From contig CM057157.1 in NCBI GenBank assembly GCA_029962745.1, forward strand, positions 29,503,277 through 29,567,276: a stretch of 64,000 nucleotides of DNA. Reading direction: 5' to 3'. Below the pieces are notes generated by a model. It was not told the origin of the DNA, ran no database searches, and saw nothing but the letters and a program-made list of their open reading frames with translations. The first letter of the stretch is position 1. Each line of letters starts with the position of its first letter. The position numbers were made by a program, and so were the translations under genes. This stretch comes from Echinometra lucunter (taxonomy: Eukaryota; Echinodermata; Echinoidea; Camarodonta; Echinometridae). Positions 1 to 11,762 of this stretch are shown one piece after another.

Positions 1-548
1 TAATACGCTTGAGTCGTGGCTCTCCAATACACGAAACCAACAGCTTATAGTTTCCTCTGGAAGACTAGGCAATTAAAATGGCCCAGGGGTATGAGTGTTG
101 TGATTAAATTTATTTATGAATCAAAATGATCATGTCATAATCAATTATAGTTTGACTGTAGAGTATAACTGAAGAGTCTGACATGATCTATAATAAGAAT
201 AATTTAGATTATACTTAGAATGCAGTGCACTGTTTGAGTGTAGTGGGCAATTCCATGGTAACGGAATTACAAAATGCAATTCCTTTACTAGCATTTTTAG
301 AGTTTGTGCCTGTTTTGTACCTTGCCTTTCTTTTTAATACTATGAAAATATGCCCATTCTTTCACCTGAACTCTTTTATTCTTACAATTTTCTACTTACA
401 TTCATGATATTGTGGTATACAACCTTGGCAATGGAATTATTAGTAAATGGTGCCATTTTCAAAGAATGCATGCAATATACCAATAGTGACTATGATCGCG
501 GAATCCCTTTTTGTTTAAGCTTATTTCAATTGAAGGATTTGGCTATTC

Positions 549-737
549 AGGGACCAGTAGCATTAAACTTACTATAATAGTAACTTTGGTATTAAAGGAA
601 CTCTTCATGGAATACTGGATTTTGATTGGCTGTTGAGCAACATACCATGCTCAATAGCCAATCAAAATCCAGTATTCCATGAAGAGTTACTATAATAGCA
701 AAGTTACTATTATAGTAAGTTTTATACGACAGGCCCC
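549..737. mobile_element. Foldback MITE (GGGGCCTGT ends)
   Basis: Inverted arms start near GGACCAGTAGCATTAAACTT and end AAGTTTTATACGACAGGCCCC. An inner perfect palindromic part has ACTCTTCATGGAATACTGGA on one arm and its complement on the other. The centre GATTGGCTGTTGAGC is shared in style with the element at 45583-45765. Rest of 1-833: intron, nothing else seen. Confidence 0.7.
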
Positions 738-833
738 AGGACTATCAACATGATTGTGTTTACTATAAATCTGAAGTGAGCTGATTGTTCTTCCTATGTG
801 GAATTGCCCCAGTGTATAATTGAATAGTCTAAC

Positions 834-1014
834 CTGATCTCTCCTAGAGACCGGAGTTGTTAGTTTGACATCCAGCCTGTTGTTGTACTGAGCTAATGAG
901 ACATGGTGATAATGGTTGATCAACTCCACCACAGAGTGGAAACGTAGTGGTTCAGAGAAACCATACATTCTATTCTTGTGGACGATCTTGATCAGTTTGT
1001 TGCTGCCACCATGC
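834..1014 (-). CDS. PIK3R1-like: p85 exon, nSH2 second half; last exon in window
   Basis: A 181-nt exon, residues 596-656, phases 1 and 0, donor GTTAGA, acceptor ACCCACAG. It reads [26 protein letters not shown] and [13 protein letters not shown], the second half of the p85 nSH2, and ends PVSRRDQ just before the inter-SH2 coiled coil. The coiled coil is not found in 1-833, so the next exon lies outside the window. Confidence 0.95.
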
Positions 1015-1044
1015 CTGTGGGTATGACGAGACAAACAAGAAAAC

Positions 1045-1045
<1 letters not shown>

Positions 1046-1104
<59 letters not shown>

Positions 1105-1274
1105 TATAATAATCATAATAATAATAATCATAATAATAATAATCATAATAATAATAATCATAATAATAATAATAATAAAAATCATAATAATAATAATAAT
1201 AATAATAATAATCATAATAATCATAATAATCATAATAATAATAATCATAATAATAATAATCATAATAATAATAA
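1046..1274. repeat. AAT/ATC microsatellite
   Basis: About 230 bp of (AAT)n interrupted by AATC units, open as poly-Ile/Met in translation. It is probably the expanded 3' tail of the adjacent SINE. It ends about 30 bp from the acceptor of the exon at 834-1014. Confidence 0.9.
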
Positions 1275-1284
1275 TATGCAACAT

Positions 1285-1534
1285 TTATATAGCGCTTAAT
1301 ACAAGTGTTTCTAAGCGCTGCATATCATTACCCCAGCTTTAGCACGGCTACCCTGATCAGGTGCTCGAGCGTTCAAGGAATTGCTTCCTACCGGGTACCC
1401 ATTTACTACACCTGGGTGGAGAGTGACAAATGTAGATAAACGTCTTGCCAAAGGACGCGAGTGCTGCGGTGGGATTTGAACCCCGGACCCTGTGGTTCAA
1501 AGTCCGGAGACTTATCCACTGATCCACAACACCT
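1285..1534 (-). mobile_element. tRNA-derived SINE, minus strand
   Basis: Read on the minus strand, the head (about 1534-1467) has an A-box-like GTGGATCAGTGGATAAG and a B-box-like GGGTTCAAATCCCAC, as in a Pol III tRNA promoter. The body ends near CGCTTAGAAACACTTG...AAGCGCTATATAAATG. The tail is the ATT microsatellite that follows at 1274-1048. It is not a functional tRNA: no acceptor-stem pairing is evident and the tail is long. It lies in the intron immediately upstream of the last visible p85 exon. Confidence 0.7.
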
Positions 1535-1587
1535 CTACAAAACAACCATGACTTTTATAAAGTGTAGCTGTTATTATTCGGTTTATA

Positions 1588-2015
1588 GCAAACTGGTCTA
1601 CTGCCAGTTGGTCTAATTGCCAGTCTAACACCATCATGATTAAACCCATTTGGTCTACTATCATTTTGGTCTAATTGCCATTTCGTCCAATCATCACTTG
1701 GTCTAACACCATTTTGTCTAATGATCATGGTCTAATTGCCACTTCGTCTACTTAATTTTGCTCATTTCATCTGATGACAATTTGGTCTATTACCAATTCG
1801 TCCAATCAGATAGGCCAAAAGGTGTTAGACCAAGTGGGTATTGGACGAAAAGATTATGCCTAACCGGATATTAAATGAAATGGTAATTGGAATAAGTGGC
1901 AATTAGACCAAATGGTTATTAGACAAACTGGTTGTAAAACGAAATGGGATTAGACAATGAGGGGTGAGACCAAACGGGCATTAGACAAAGTGGGATTAGA
2001 CCAAGTGACAATTCA
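1588..2015. repeat. Degenerate 20-bp repeats in inverted halves
   Basis: The first half repeats variants of TTTGGTCTAATTGCCA. From about 1810 the same words appear as complements (GACCAAGTGG, ATTAGACCAAATGG), so the whole block can fold as one long imperfect hairpin. No coding sense. Confidence 0.75.
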
Positions 2016-2633
2016 CCTTTTATTCATGGTACATCAGAGGTCATCAGAAGTACATGTATGACCCCATGACCTGTACATTTCTTTCCTGGTAACTAGGATT
2101 TTAAGTTTTTGATTGGTATATGACATTCATACAAACTCTGAATGAACTTGCCTTAAAGCAATCACTAAAATCAATAAAGCAATATGAAACAGGCTGATGA
2201 GCACTCCAAATGTCCACAGAAAACAATATGGAGGGATTAAGATATACTCTACCTTTGAAAGTCGGGTGTGTGAATTTCAAGTTCAGAAACTTGGAGTACA
2301 TTCCCAATAGATCCATTCCACCATAACACAGAGAGTCTTTCAGTGACAGATAAGTCCCTTCAACAGAGTTTTGCTAAAATGTGATATAGTTATCACAAAA
2401 GCAAGCATTCTGGGCCAAAATGTTTATGCTTTTAGTTGTACCTTCAGTTCTATCATCATAGGTATACCAGAAATGTAAGGGAAGGCAATCTATTTGTTGA
2501 CACAAGTTTTCTACCAACACTCTGCCCTAACAAAATACTTACTGAAACTTGAGAAAATATTCATATCTTAACAAACTGCTCACTGGAACCAGTAAACACC
2601 AAATATTTTAATTGCTAATTCCATAGCCTCCAG

Positions 2634-2771
2634 AGGAGCATTTCATGAAGTGTCTTGTCAGTGATTTTTACTGACAAATTTGCTCTCAGCTAATCAGATG
2701 CAAGGATTTCAGTAGCTTATAACATTTGTCAGTACAAATCACTGACAAGACACTTCATGAAACGCTCCCCT
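2634..2771. mobile_element. Foldback MITE (GGAGCATTTCATGAAG ends)
   Basis: Arms GGAGCATTTCATGAAGTGTC and its complement, with an inner TGTCAGTGATTTTTACTGAC block. Same family as 62533-62693. Lies within the intron below the nSH2 core exon. Confidence 0.75.
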
Positions 2772-2858
2772 GGAAACACCTCGAGTCTGTGAATCCTAGA
2801 TAAGTAAGTGAATTCATTATTTTATGTCATGTAATGTTACAGTAAAGAATGAACTCAC

Positions 2859-2954
2859 CTGAGAGTCAGGGTATAGTTGCCCGGCTCCTGTTTGCTGTCT
2901 CGTACTAGAAAGGTACCATCAGGCATGTCCTTTAGCTTCTCATTTACCTCCTCT
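2859..2954 (-). CDS. PIK3R1-like: p85 exon, nSH2 core with phosphotyrosine-binding Arg
   Basis: A 96-nt exon, residues 564-595, phases 1 and 2, donor GTGAGT, acceptor TATCAG. It reads [20 protein letters not shown] and NYTLTL. R582 in FLVRDS is the conserved beta-B5 arginine that binds phosphotyrosine, so binding should be intact. Confidence 0.96.
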
Positions 2955-3187
2955 CTGATACATGAAAAGAGCAAGAACAATAGAATAATAAAGAAAACAG
3001 GTGGAGGTTGAAACTGTTGCTGGAACACAATACTTCAATCTCTTCATCCCATACAAATAATGTAACACAGTAAATGAAAGGGATGAACTGAAATTAGGCA
3101 ATCACAAAAAATAATTTTCTCATTTACATTTCATGACACAATTCCCTAGTTTAACAATGAATCTTTACATGGTGCTAACATGTACCT

Positions 3188-3995
3188 GGGGTGGTATTCT
3201 GAACACCGTTTTAACTGTGCTTTTATAAGTTCTGTTGTAACTTCTGTTTTATGTCACCGACTTACAACACTGCTAAAACGGTCTTTAAACGGTATTCTGG
3301 GAACTGTTTTAACGGTGTTGTAAATCATCAAAGCCACACCCACCACAAAAATATCATCCAGTAGGGAAAGTCGTAAGAGATGGTTCTTAGATGATTCAGC
3401 AAATAAGATCGCCCCCTGGGGAAGGGGTGCATAAAATGCGCGAACTTATATTCGCTTTGTAAATGATCATTAATTTGCACTTAGTTTATTGCTTGAATTA
3501 ACTGATGCGATGATGTGACAGAATCAGTTGTGCAAATCATCTCTGATATTATCGCAGACAATTGCCAAATTTTTCCACGTGAGGCAAAAATTCTCTCAAA
3601 ATGTTGTTTAGGAATATCAGAAAGGTTTACTGGATCTCGTTATCCCCCTCATTGCAACCAAGAACACAATGAGCGAGAAAAATTGCCGCCATGACATACC
3701 ACATACAAAGTTAAAACACCTCCCACCCTGTTTTATCTCATGAACATGAAAATGTCCAGTGGAAAAGGTTAAAAAAGAAGATAAAACGATCTTCAGAATT
3801 CCATGTTATTGCATATGGCATTTTTATGCGCTTGCGCATGATTTTCGCCAAGCATATGCAAATTAAAATGCGCGGTTAGAAAGATAAAACAAAAGTTTAA
3901 ACAAAAGTTAAAATAGAGATAAAACTGTGTTCAGAATACCGATTTGCTAAAACAGACTGAAAACAGAGTTAAAACAGTCTCAGAATACCACCCCT
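3188..3995. mobile_element. DNA element with GGGGTGGTATTCTGA inverted ends
   Basis: Left GGGGTGGTATTCTGAACACC and right ...CTCAGAATACCACCCC are inverted ends. Both sub-terminal parts carry repeated GTTTTAAC-type words. No open frame of note inside, so non-autonomous. A fragment of the same end occurs at about 18285-18305. Confidence 0.65.
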
Positions 3996-4278
3996 GTAGT
4001 GTAACTTATCCTCTCACCAAGGAAACAGATCTTCATTGTTTGGATATTATTTGTTATATTGATAGTTCTTTTATTTGTATATTGATAGTTTTTAAAATAT
4101 GTATATCTTTTAAACGTTATTTAATACGCCAAACAAGTAAACATGAATGATCCAGCTTCGACTGTTTTTCATGTGTGAATCAAACATGTTTATGCCTAAT
4201 AAAACCATTACTGAATTGAATTGAACTGAATTGAATTGAATTGAAAGAACACCTTAAAATTCACTTTATCTACTGCTC

Positions 4279-4702
4279 TTAACCCATTCGTGACAGAGGT
4301 CCACATTTTGTGGTTTGGCCTAATATCTTTTGATGCAAAGCCCTAAAAATCATACCAAATACATGAGCAGAAAGAGCAAAAAATTCTACACAAACTGTGC
4401 CCATTTTGGTTGCATCAATATTTGTTGTTTGATGCTGAAAATTTTTAAAAGGAAAATAAGCATTAAAATCCTTAAATTGGCAATGTGATAGAAGGTTTAA
4501 AATCACCGTTTTCCCCTGCAAATTGGCAATTTTTTGATTTCTCATCATAATTTCTGTCAATTTATATTCATTTCAGATACATGATGTTTTGTAAGAAAAA
4601 TGTAGCAATAAAATAAAAATGTTGGTGTTGCCAATTTGAAGAATAAAAGCTGATCAAATTAGGCTTTAAATAATTCCTGTCACTTTATCTACTGCTTTTA
4701 AG
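4279..4702. mobile_element. piggyBac-like MITE copy a (right end damaged)
   Basis: TTAA then CCCATTCGTGACAG at the left. The internal sequence matches the seven other copies. The right end stops at CCTGTCAC and continues with a copy of the left flank instead of GAATGGGTTAA (see findings). Confidence 0.85.
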
Positions 4703-4867
4703 ACAAAATTTTGACAACTGGAAGAATGGGAGTGAGAACTCGATAGAGAGATGCCCATGCTAAGAACGATAGCCATGAACTTTTCAAACGTGAAAAAACT
4801 AGTTGAACAGAGAGGGATAGCATACAGCCATCTGCAAAGAACAAGAGATAGCGCACTTTAAACTGTT

Positions 4868-5160
4868 ATTGAGATATTAGACAAGTTTGTCTTCCTCGGG
4901 AGTATTGTCCCTTCAACTTCAGAAGATATAAAGAGGAGGATCTCCCTATCAGCTTGGGTATTTGGAAGGTTCAAATCAAAAATCAGGTCCAACCATGATT
5001 TACCAATATCACTCAAAATAAGGATATACCAGGCTCTGATCTTACTAACAGCCAAGTATGAGACAGAAGCTTGGACCCATAGGAAAGCAGACACACAAGT
5101 TATCCATGAACCGTGCACCAAACTGCATCAAAAAGTACTTTGTGTACTTGGCGGCATTTT
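4868..5160 (+). pseudogene. LINE reverse-transcriptase fragment
   Basis: An uninterrupted plus-strand frame of about 97 codons reads FVFLGSIVPS, DIKRRISLSAWVFGRF, ISLKIRIYQALILLTAKYETEAWT and KVLCVLGG. This is the thumb and C-terminal region of non-LTR reverse transcriptases (FxYLGSxI, IKRRIxxAxxxFGxL, YxALVxxxLLYGxExWT). Only this piece remains, without endonuclease or catalytic YADD, so it is a dead remnant inside a p85 intron. Confidence 0.75.
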
Positions 5161-5739
5161 AGTTTATTTTTACCCAAGGTATTTTAGCTACAAAATAAAA
5201 TGCCGTTTTTGCACGCTACTCCGAATCCGTTTTACCAGAGAGGGCAACATTTGCCATATTGCCCTCTTCTGGGTTTTCCCCGTAGACCACTCTACTAAAA
5301 AGGAGGGCAACATTTTGCCATATTCCACCCTTTCTTGTCAGTGCGCAAATACAGATACGCAACAGATGCATTACATACGATGCGCGAATACATAGATGAC
5401 GTCATAAAAGGTATGAGCCGTAGGCCTACTAATGTGTAATTGAAATCAAAGATCATAAAGCAAATGGAGTATGGGTAGAGAGATGATTTTTTTATTTGAT
5501 TTTATATCATTTTCCTGTGGGGTATAGATAATAATGATAATATTGACTGCATTGAATGAGATACAACCTATATTGCTCTCTCTGAATCCAATATTGCCCG
5601 CAACTTCGGCTTGGGCAATATTGGATTCACATCGGGCAATATAAGTTGGTATATCATTCAATGCAGTCAATAATATCATACACTACAAGTCTCATTAAGA
5701 ATTATTGAATACGTTTATTACTTCATATGTGGATAAACC

Positions 5740-6229
5740 TTAAAGTGATTACACAATGGTAAATTTGTTTTTGATATATGATCGAGAATTGAATTCTAAG
5801 AAGAATAACATTAAAAATTTCATGATTTTCAATCGAAATCAATGCATTTTGGCTAATTTTCTCATAAAAAGTCAAGAGTTGACCAACAAAAATTTGAGTA
5901 TGAGGTATGACGTAAAAGTGGGTACCCAGCTTCACGCATTGCAGTTGTGCTGCGCGCTGGACTGTACAATATGTATTATACTTTGCGCGCATTTTGCTAG
6001 AAGTGCGCGACAAGGTACCCACTTTGACGTCATTTTGACGTAAAAGTGGGTACCCGGTTGAAACTAGGTCACAGCTGAGGGGTCAAAAATATCCTGAAAT
6101 CTTACCACATTTGGGGGTTTCCTTGGCAACACGACTTTTAAAAAAACTTTAGGCAGATGATTTTCTGCTAATAAAATCATGCTCTTTTAAATGAGCTAAC
6201 ATTGTTTCAGCATTGGGTACCCCCTTTAA
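5740..6229. mobile_element. TTAA-flanked element, family GGGTACCC, copy 1
   Basis: Flanked by TTAA on both sides; starts AGTGATTACACAATGG and ends TTGGGTACCCCCT. A second full copy lies inverted at 24593-25080. Ends are only weakly inverted. An internal inverted pair GTGGGTACCC...GGGTACCCAC flanks a GCGC-rich core. Its right end is 24 nt from the donor of the nSH2-start exon. Confidence 0.8.
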
Positions 6230-6252
6230 GGGTGATGTTAGGATGATGTTAC

Positions 6253-6355
6253 CTTGATATATTTCCCCAGTACCATTCAGCATCATTTAGTGATTTGGGA
6301 TAGTCGTTACTTCCGGTGCTGATATAATCACCCCCGCTCTTCCTTGGTGGAGGCT
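6253..6355 (-). CDS. PIK3R1-like: p85 exon, proline-rich linker and nSH2 start
   Basis: A 103-nt exon, residues 530-563, phases 2 and 2, donor GTAACA, acceptor TTTCAG. EPPPRK is a short proline-rich SH3-type ligand. SLNDAEWYWGNIS is the diagnostic first strand and helix of the p85 N-terminal SH2. A 490-bp TTAA-flanked element ends 24 nt into the following intron. Confidence 0.95.
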
Positions 6356-7118
6356 CTGAAATATGAAGAAGATAAAAGTCATAATGAATGTTTATGAGTG
6401 CAATGGACAGCATATTTCATGAGGTGAAAGATGAAATGATCCATTCAACTCGGCTGCAGGTCAATCAAATGCTTGTTCTATTCATATTGCAATTTCGGAG
6501 TAACTTTACCTCTATGAGCTATCACTCCACCTTTGTTAAATTCACATTTCTCTATCGATTGTTTATACTTGTATATTTACGCATTTTATAGAAAGAAAAA
6601 ATATCGCACATATTATTAGATAATTCTTTAATGTTACAACACAGCACTATGAACAGATAAATTTTCTTCTTCTGGTAAAAAGAGAGAGATATACATGAAC
6701 ACTGTCTCCTATTACTGACTTGCTAATGGACAAACAATGAAATATCATACAACATAAACAAAAACTGACTATACTTCCCTGTTCTAGAAAAATCAAAACA
6801 AGAATGTTTACTATCTCTCAGCTCTGCCTTTTATATTCCATACTAAAAATATGATTTAAATGGTTTTATCACTTAATTTCACACCAAAAGTCTCTTAAAG
6901 GCAGCAACAGAGATTTATGTCACGACATAACGTAGTGAGAAAATGTATCAGTTTCAGAAGCACTTGCGATATCACATCTAGCTTTTGAACCCTGCCATTC
7001 ATTATCTACTTTAAAGAATGTTACACATTTAGCATAATTTGCTTGTATGTTGAAAGTCAGGATAGACACCCATGAATAGACAGATGGATGAAATCCAATA
7101 CGTGGATCAAGAGAAAGT

Positions 7119-8260
7119 CAGAGGGATGAATGGACTGATGGATGGATGGATGGATGGATGGATGGATGGGTGGATGGATGGATGGATGGATGGATGGATA
7201 GATGGATGAAGGGAAAGACATTTAGACAGAGGAATGAATGGATGGATGGATGGATGGATGGATGGATAGATGGATGAAGGGAAAGACATTTAGACAGAGG
7301 GATGAATGGACTGATGGATGGATGGATGGATAGATGGATGGATGGATAGGTGGATGAAGGGAGAAGGATTTAGACAGACAAATAGACAAATGGATAGATG
7401 GATGGATGGAAGGGCATTTAGAATGACAAATGAATGGATAGATGGATGGATAGGTGGATCAAAGGAAAGACATTTAGATGGACAGATGGATGGACAGAAA
7501 AATGGATGGATGGATCAAGGAAAGGCATTTACATGGACAGATTAATTGACAGATAGATGAACAGCTGGATAGATGGATGGATGAAAGGGCATTTAGATTG
7601 ACAGATGAATGGATAGATGGATGGAGGCGGATCAAGGAAAAGGCATGTAGATGGAGGGATGAATGGACAGATGGATGAAGAGCTTGATAGATGGATGGAA
7701 GGGTATTTAGATTGACAGATGAATGGATTGATGGATGAACAGCTGGTTAGATGGATGAATGGATGGAAGGTCATTTAGATGGACAGACAAATGGACAGAT
7801 GGATAATTGGATAGATGGATGGATGGATGGAAGGGAAGGGCATTTAGACTGTTTGACAGATGAATGGACGGATGGATAGATGGATGAATCAAGGGAAGGG
7901 AATTCAGACTGACAGTAGAATGGGCAGATGGATGGACATATAAAACTGCACTTATGGGATGTTGCAAGAAAGTTGCAATCGATTGCAAGTTGCAAGTGAT
8001 TGCCACTGGCCAATCAAAATCAGTGTTGCATGCATGCCTTCTTAAAAAGCCAGACCCTGAGCGAATCAGAATGGTTGTTTCAAAATTAACAATTATTTGC
8101 AATCAATTGCAACTTTCTTGCAACTTTCTTGCAACACCCCATTAGATAGACAGGTGACAGGACAGGCAGAAAGGGGGATTAAAGGGAAGCCATTTAGATG
8201 AAGAAATGAATGGACAGATGGATAGACAGATGGACATAGATGGATAGATAGATAGGCCAA
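7119..8260. repeat. GATG minisatellite interrupted by a MITE
   Basis: Long (GGAT/GATG)n with a higher-order unit containing AAGGGAAAGACATTTAGACAG. It runs 7119-7950 and resumes 8143-8260 after the foldback MITE at 7955-8141. The many apparent ORFs are repeat translations. Confidence 0.9.
7955..8141. mobile_element. Foldback MITE (GGGGTGTTGCAAG), copy 1
   Basis: Arms GGGATGTTGCAAGAAAGTTG and TTGCAACTTTCTTGCAACACCCC. Internal GGCCAATCAAAATCAGTGTT. Other copies at 15560-15733 and, diverged, 20856-21123. Inserted inside the GATG minisatellite. Confidence 0.85.
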
Positions 8261-8417
8261 CAATTTAATAACTGGTTGTGGGGGTAAATGGGTCAATCAA
8301 ATATATACACATGTATATGTACAGAGATGAATTAAGGGATAAATGAAGATAAATAGACAGATTGATAAATAGAGGGAATAATATTAGATGGATACACATA
8401 GTGTGTGGATGTATTAC

Positions 8418-8512
8418 CTGGTGCATCTTCTTCAGATGTATTACCCCATCTCCCATGTTCAATCAGAGTGTTGACAATCTCCTTGTGATCATTCGTGTTC
8501 CGGATTACATTT
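8418..8512 (-). CDS. PIK3R1-like: p85 exon, end of RhoGAP domain and linker
   Basis: A 95-nt exon, residues 498-529, phases 1 and 1, donor GTAATA, acceptor ATTTTAG. It encodes NVIRNTNDHKEIVNTLIEHG, the terminal RhoGAP helix (p85 has a comparable ENLIKVIEIL helix), then an acidic WGNTSEEDAP linker. Identification relies mainly on exon phase and position. Confidence 0.85.
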
Positions 8513-8569
8513 CTAAAATCAACAACAAATTAATCAAACAATCGATAACAACTAACCAACAAATATTGC

Positions 8570-10018
8570 CATACTAGAATTTATGATCATTGGTGATATG
8601 GAACACATCTAATACATGATAATTATAATAATAAATGCAATTCATATACCACCAAATCCACTCTGTGGAGTGCTCAAAGAGCATGTAGAAATAATTAAGA
8701 ACTGAAGAGAAATGTTTTAACATGATTTTTAAAGGAGTCAGAGGTCATACACTTTTTGATGTCTTCAGGTAGGCTATTCCAAATAAACAAATGAAACCAT
8801 TATTACTGGATCACAAGATAATCAGTGTTCAGGACAATATTGAACAACAAAAGCAAATATGAGCTCTAAGTGATATGGTGGCATTTCTGTTACAAAACTT
8901 ATAAAAATATCAACCAACACAGAAGACCGCTGTGAAAGGATCCAGTGTCGATGGATGAAGTGTTATGTAACTGATCACAAATGAAGCCTGGTATGAAGGC
9001 TAATTATTGGTTCGTATCCCCTTTAACACCTGGGTTCCACATTAATTCAGAATTACTATGGAAACACATGCATGTAGTCAATATAAGGCCGGAGGGAAAC
9101 TGATTGTATGTAGTCGGCACAAACATGCATAATCAGCACACACTTTCATTCAATGTAGCAATCTTTCTAAATGCTACTCTTACTTTAGAGAAAATGTAAT
9201 TTGTGAAATCATTTAATGAGTACCACATAAAGAAAAAATTACTTACAGCTACAAGGTATGAAATCAACTTAAATACATGTAACTTAAAATGACTTTCTGT
9301 GGGTTAAATTCGGAACCATTCTTAGCAGAGGGTCTATATTATGTGGATATGGGGATATGGGAAATGTTTGCAAGAAATTTTTGACTTTTGAACAACCATC
9401 ATTACTGAACCAAAAATTAACAATTGATGATGCTTCTGAACCCCTGCACATGTCTGACAAACTTTTGGAGCATAAAACTTGAATGTTGGACTTTGCCAGT
9501 TTTTTTCGACATTTGCACCCTTCATGAATCATTTGTGTGCCTTGTGAAAACTATGCTTTAAGTAGAATGTTTAAGTTAGTTACTTCATCTAGTCTAGCTT
9601 AATCCAGTATTAGTAGTTTAGTTTTTCTACCACTTAAAGGAAATATACATCATTGGATGGTAAAGGTGTGGCAACACCTCAAACAATAAGCTTATATTAT
9701 AATACCTCTGTATGTTTCTTTATCACATTATACATAGTAAATATAAAGGATCAAAATTACCTTCTGTTTACTACTATTTGTTCTGGCCATGATCACACTA
9801 TGTAATGTGTTGAAACATGTAGAAATAAATAAATAAATAAATAAATAGAATAAATAACTAATCTAACAAATAAATAATAAATGAATATGTAAATAAACAG
9901 AATAAATAAATACATACACAAACACATAGAAATATAAATAAACAAACAAATGAATAAATGAATGAATTATTAAATAAATACATAAATAAATAAATACATT
10001 AATTAATTAATAGCTTAC
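8570..10018. other. Intron, no gene seen; AAAT microsatellite at 9822-10010
   Basis: Intron between the RhoGAP exon at 10019 and the exon at 8418-8512. No exon-like or element signal recognised in 8570-9820. From 9822 to 10010 it is (AAAT)n with variants, ending directly at the splice donor side of the RhoGAP exon. Confidence 0.6.
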
Positions 10019-10205
10019 ATGAGTTCATGTTGAGGAGGTCTAAGTAGAATATGGCAGAAGACAGCTGCCAGGTGCCAGGCTTGAATCTGAGATGTAATGC
10101 GCTTGAAGTGGGCCATAAGGTAGTACAGAGTTGAATGGTGCGCTGGAGGAAGCTGCTCCACGCAGGCCAGCAAATTGGCAATGCGAGCATGTTTGTCAGC
10201 AGTTC
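10019..10205 (-). CDS. PIK3R1-like: p85 exon, RhoGAP domain C-terminal helices
   Basis: A 187-nt exon, residues 436-497, phases 2 and 2, donor GTAAGC, acceptor GCTACAG. It reads LPPAHHSTLYYLMAHFKRI then WHLAAVFCHILLRPP. In active RhoGAPs the second block is NLAxVFGPxLLRP. Here His480 occupies the Asn position and Cys-His replaces Gly-Pro. This argues for weak or no GAP catalysis, in line with p85 BH domains acting mostly as binding modules. An AAAT-type microsatellite starts a few bases past the donor. Confidence 0.92.
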
Positions 10206-11445
10206 CTGTAGCATGAAGAAATCAGAACACTTGAAAATGTATGTCTCAACTGAACAAATTCTGCTCTACTTTGTTAAAAGGAAGCAAGTGACATTTCCTG
10301 CAAAAGACCAAAATGTATCCATCATTTACACTGACGTCAATGCAATAATACCATGTCTTGCCCAACATATCTCTTAGCAGGATGAGTGTTCTGCATGAAA
10401 TTTGGCCCGGAAGAAAAGCACATTCACCTGGTAATGTATGAAAATATCAATAACTCAAATTTGGTTGATATGCCACTTGCTTCCTTTTGTCAAACTAGGG
10501 GAGAGATCTGATGATGCCAAGTCTCCTGGTGTTTTAGAACAAAATATTGCACTGTAGCAGTTTTTGGACAAAAATCCACCACTGGGCTACAAGCCTGCCA
10601 ACAAAATTCTTTTCAAATCATAACAAAGAATAATTTCTTAGCTTTAGATTGACAAGTTATGTTTAAACAAACAGGTAACATGTTATGGCCAATCAAATAT
10701 CTGGATTGCTCTTCCTAGCAATCCGTTTGTAGGCAAATTTCATCAGTGCTAAATCAAAATACGAGATGTTAAATAAAACATCATTTGACACTTTTGATCT
10801 TGAATAATTCAAAAGTTAAAACTTGTAAAAGAATGAGGTTTGCACAGTGTTAAGTTGAATGATGTCAAATTTATTTTGACTAGGTTTTTGTGATTTTTTT
10901 CTTCATTAATATTCATAAAATAATGTTCTGATTATTTCATTACATTTTCACTTTTTGAAAGTCTGAGAGCACAAACTGTGTCTGTGTCAGTAATGAATTC
11001 AGAGCCCAACCACTGCAATTGTGCATTGCAGCTGAAATTCCACGAACACCACTTTCAACCCAAGTCATGAATCATTGATGACACTGGAGAGCAAAGAGTT
11101 GGCAGAAATGAAAGATGCAATGTACAATCGACAATCATTGTGTCTGAATTAATTACTGACACACACGGATTTTGGGGCCTCGTTTTCATTTCAAAAAGTG
11201 AAATCTGAATAAACATTCTGAGCATTATTTCAAGAATAACAATGAGGTGAATTTCACAAAGCCTTGTCAAAATAAACTTGACTGTACAGTCCACACCAGA
11301 GAGATATCATCACCTGGAGGGGCAAATAAGGATATCTTTACGCCTCAACATCGAAGTAAACATCGAAGTAAGTAGACATCGTTCAAATTAACACTGTGGA
11401 AACCTCAGTCTTTTATGAGTTTTAACTTTTGAGATATTAATGATC
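10206..11445. other. Intron, no feature recognised
   Basis: AT-rich intronic sequence between RhoGAP exons. A few paired segments can be seen (for example around 10960-11290) but no recognisable ends, repeats or conserved coding frame. Confidence 0.5.
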
Positions 11446-11446
11446 A

Positions 11447-11760
11447 AAAGTGACAAATATTTTTAAAATGTATGATAAAGATATGTTCAGATATGACGAG
11501 GCAAACACCTACATTTTTTTAGTGTTCAGATATGGCACGGCAAACCATGCCACTTCCGTTTGTGCATCAACTCGTCAATGCTCAATTAAAAGATTTATAT
11601 CAAAAGTTGCAAAAAAAATTCATGACATCATATTTTGCACTAACTTTTTAAGAATTTGATTGGTCCACAGCTTTTTGCCACCAGGAGGCAAAAAATATTC
11701 CTCTTGCAGTTTTTTTTTTCCTCAGCCTCATATCCCATTCACTTACTACACAAAAGCCAT
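11447..11760. mobile_element. Degenerate copy of the TTCAGATATGA element family
   Basis: Shares ATGTTCAGATATGACGAGGC, GTGTTCAGATATGGCACGG, GACATCATATTTTGCACTAAC and TTTGATTGGTCCACAGCTTT with the tandem copies at 30389-31094 and with 41754-42759. The end is truncated against the RhoGAP-exon tandem array. Confidence 0.65.
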
Positions 11761-11762
11761 TA

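Noticed and set aside
970..1284. 104-codon poly-Ile/Met frame
   Set aside because: Translation of the AAT/ATC microsatellite.
1467..1532. Possible tRNA gene
   Set aside because: A and B boxes are present but no full acceptor stem, and it is joined to a SINE body and ATT tail.
7107..8013. Several frames of Ile-His-Pro-Ser or Trp-Met-Asp-Gly repeats
   Set aside because: Translations of the GATG minisatellite.
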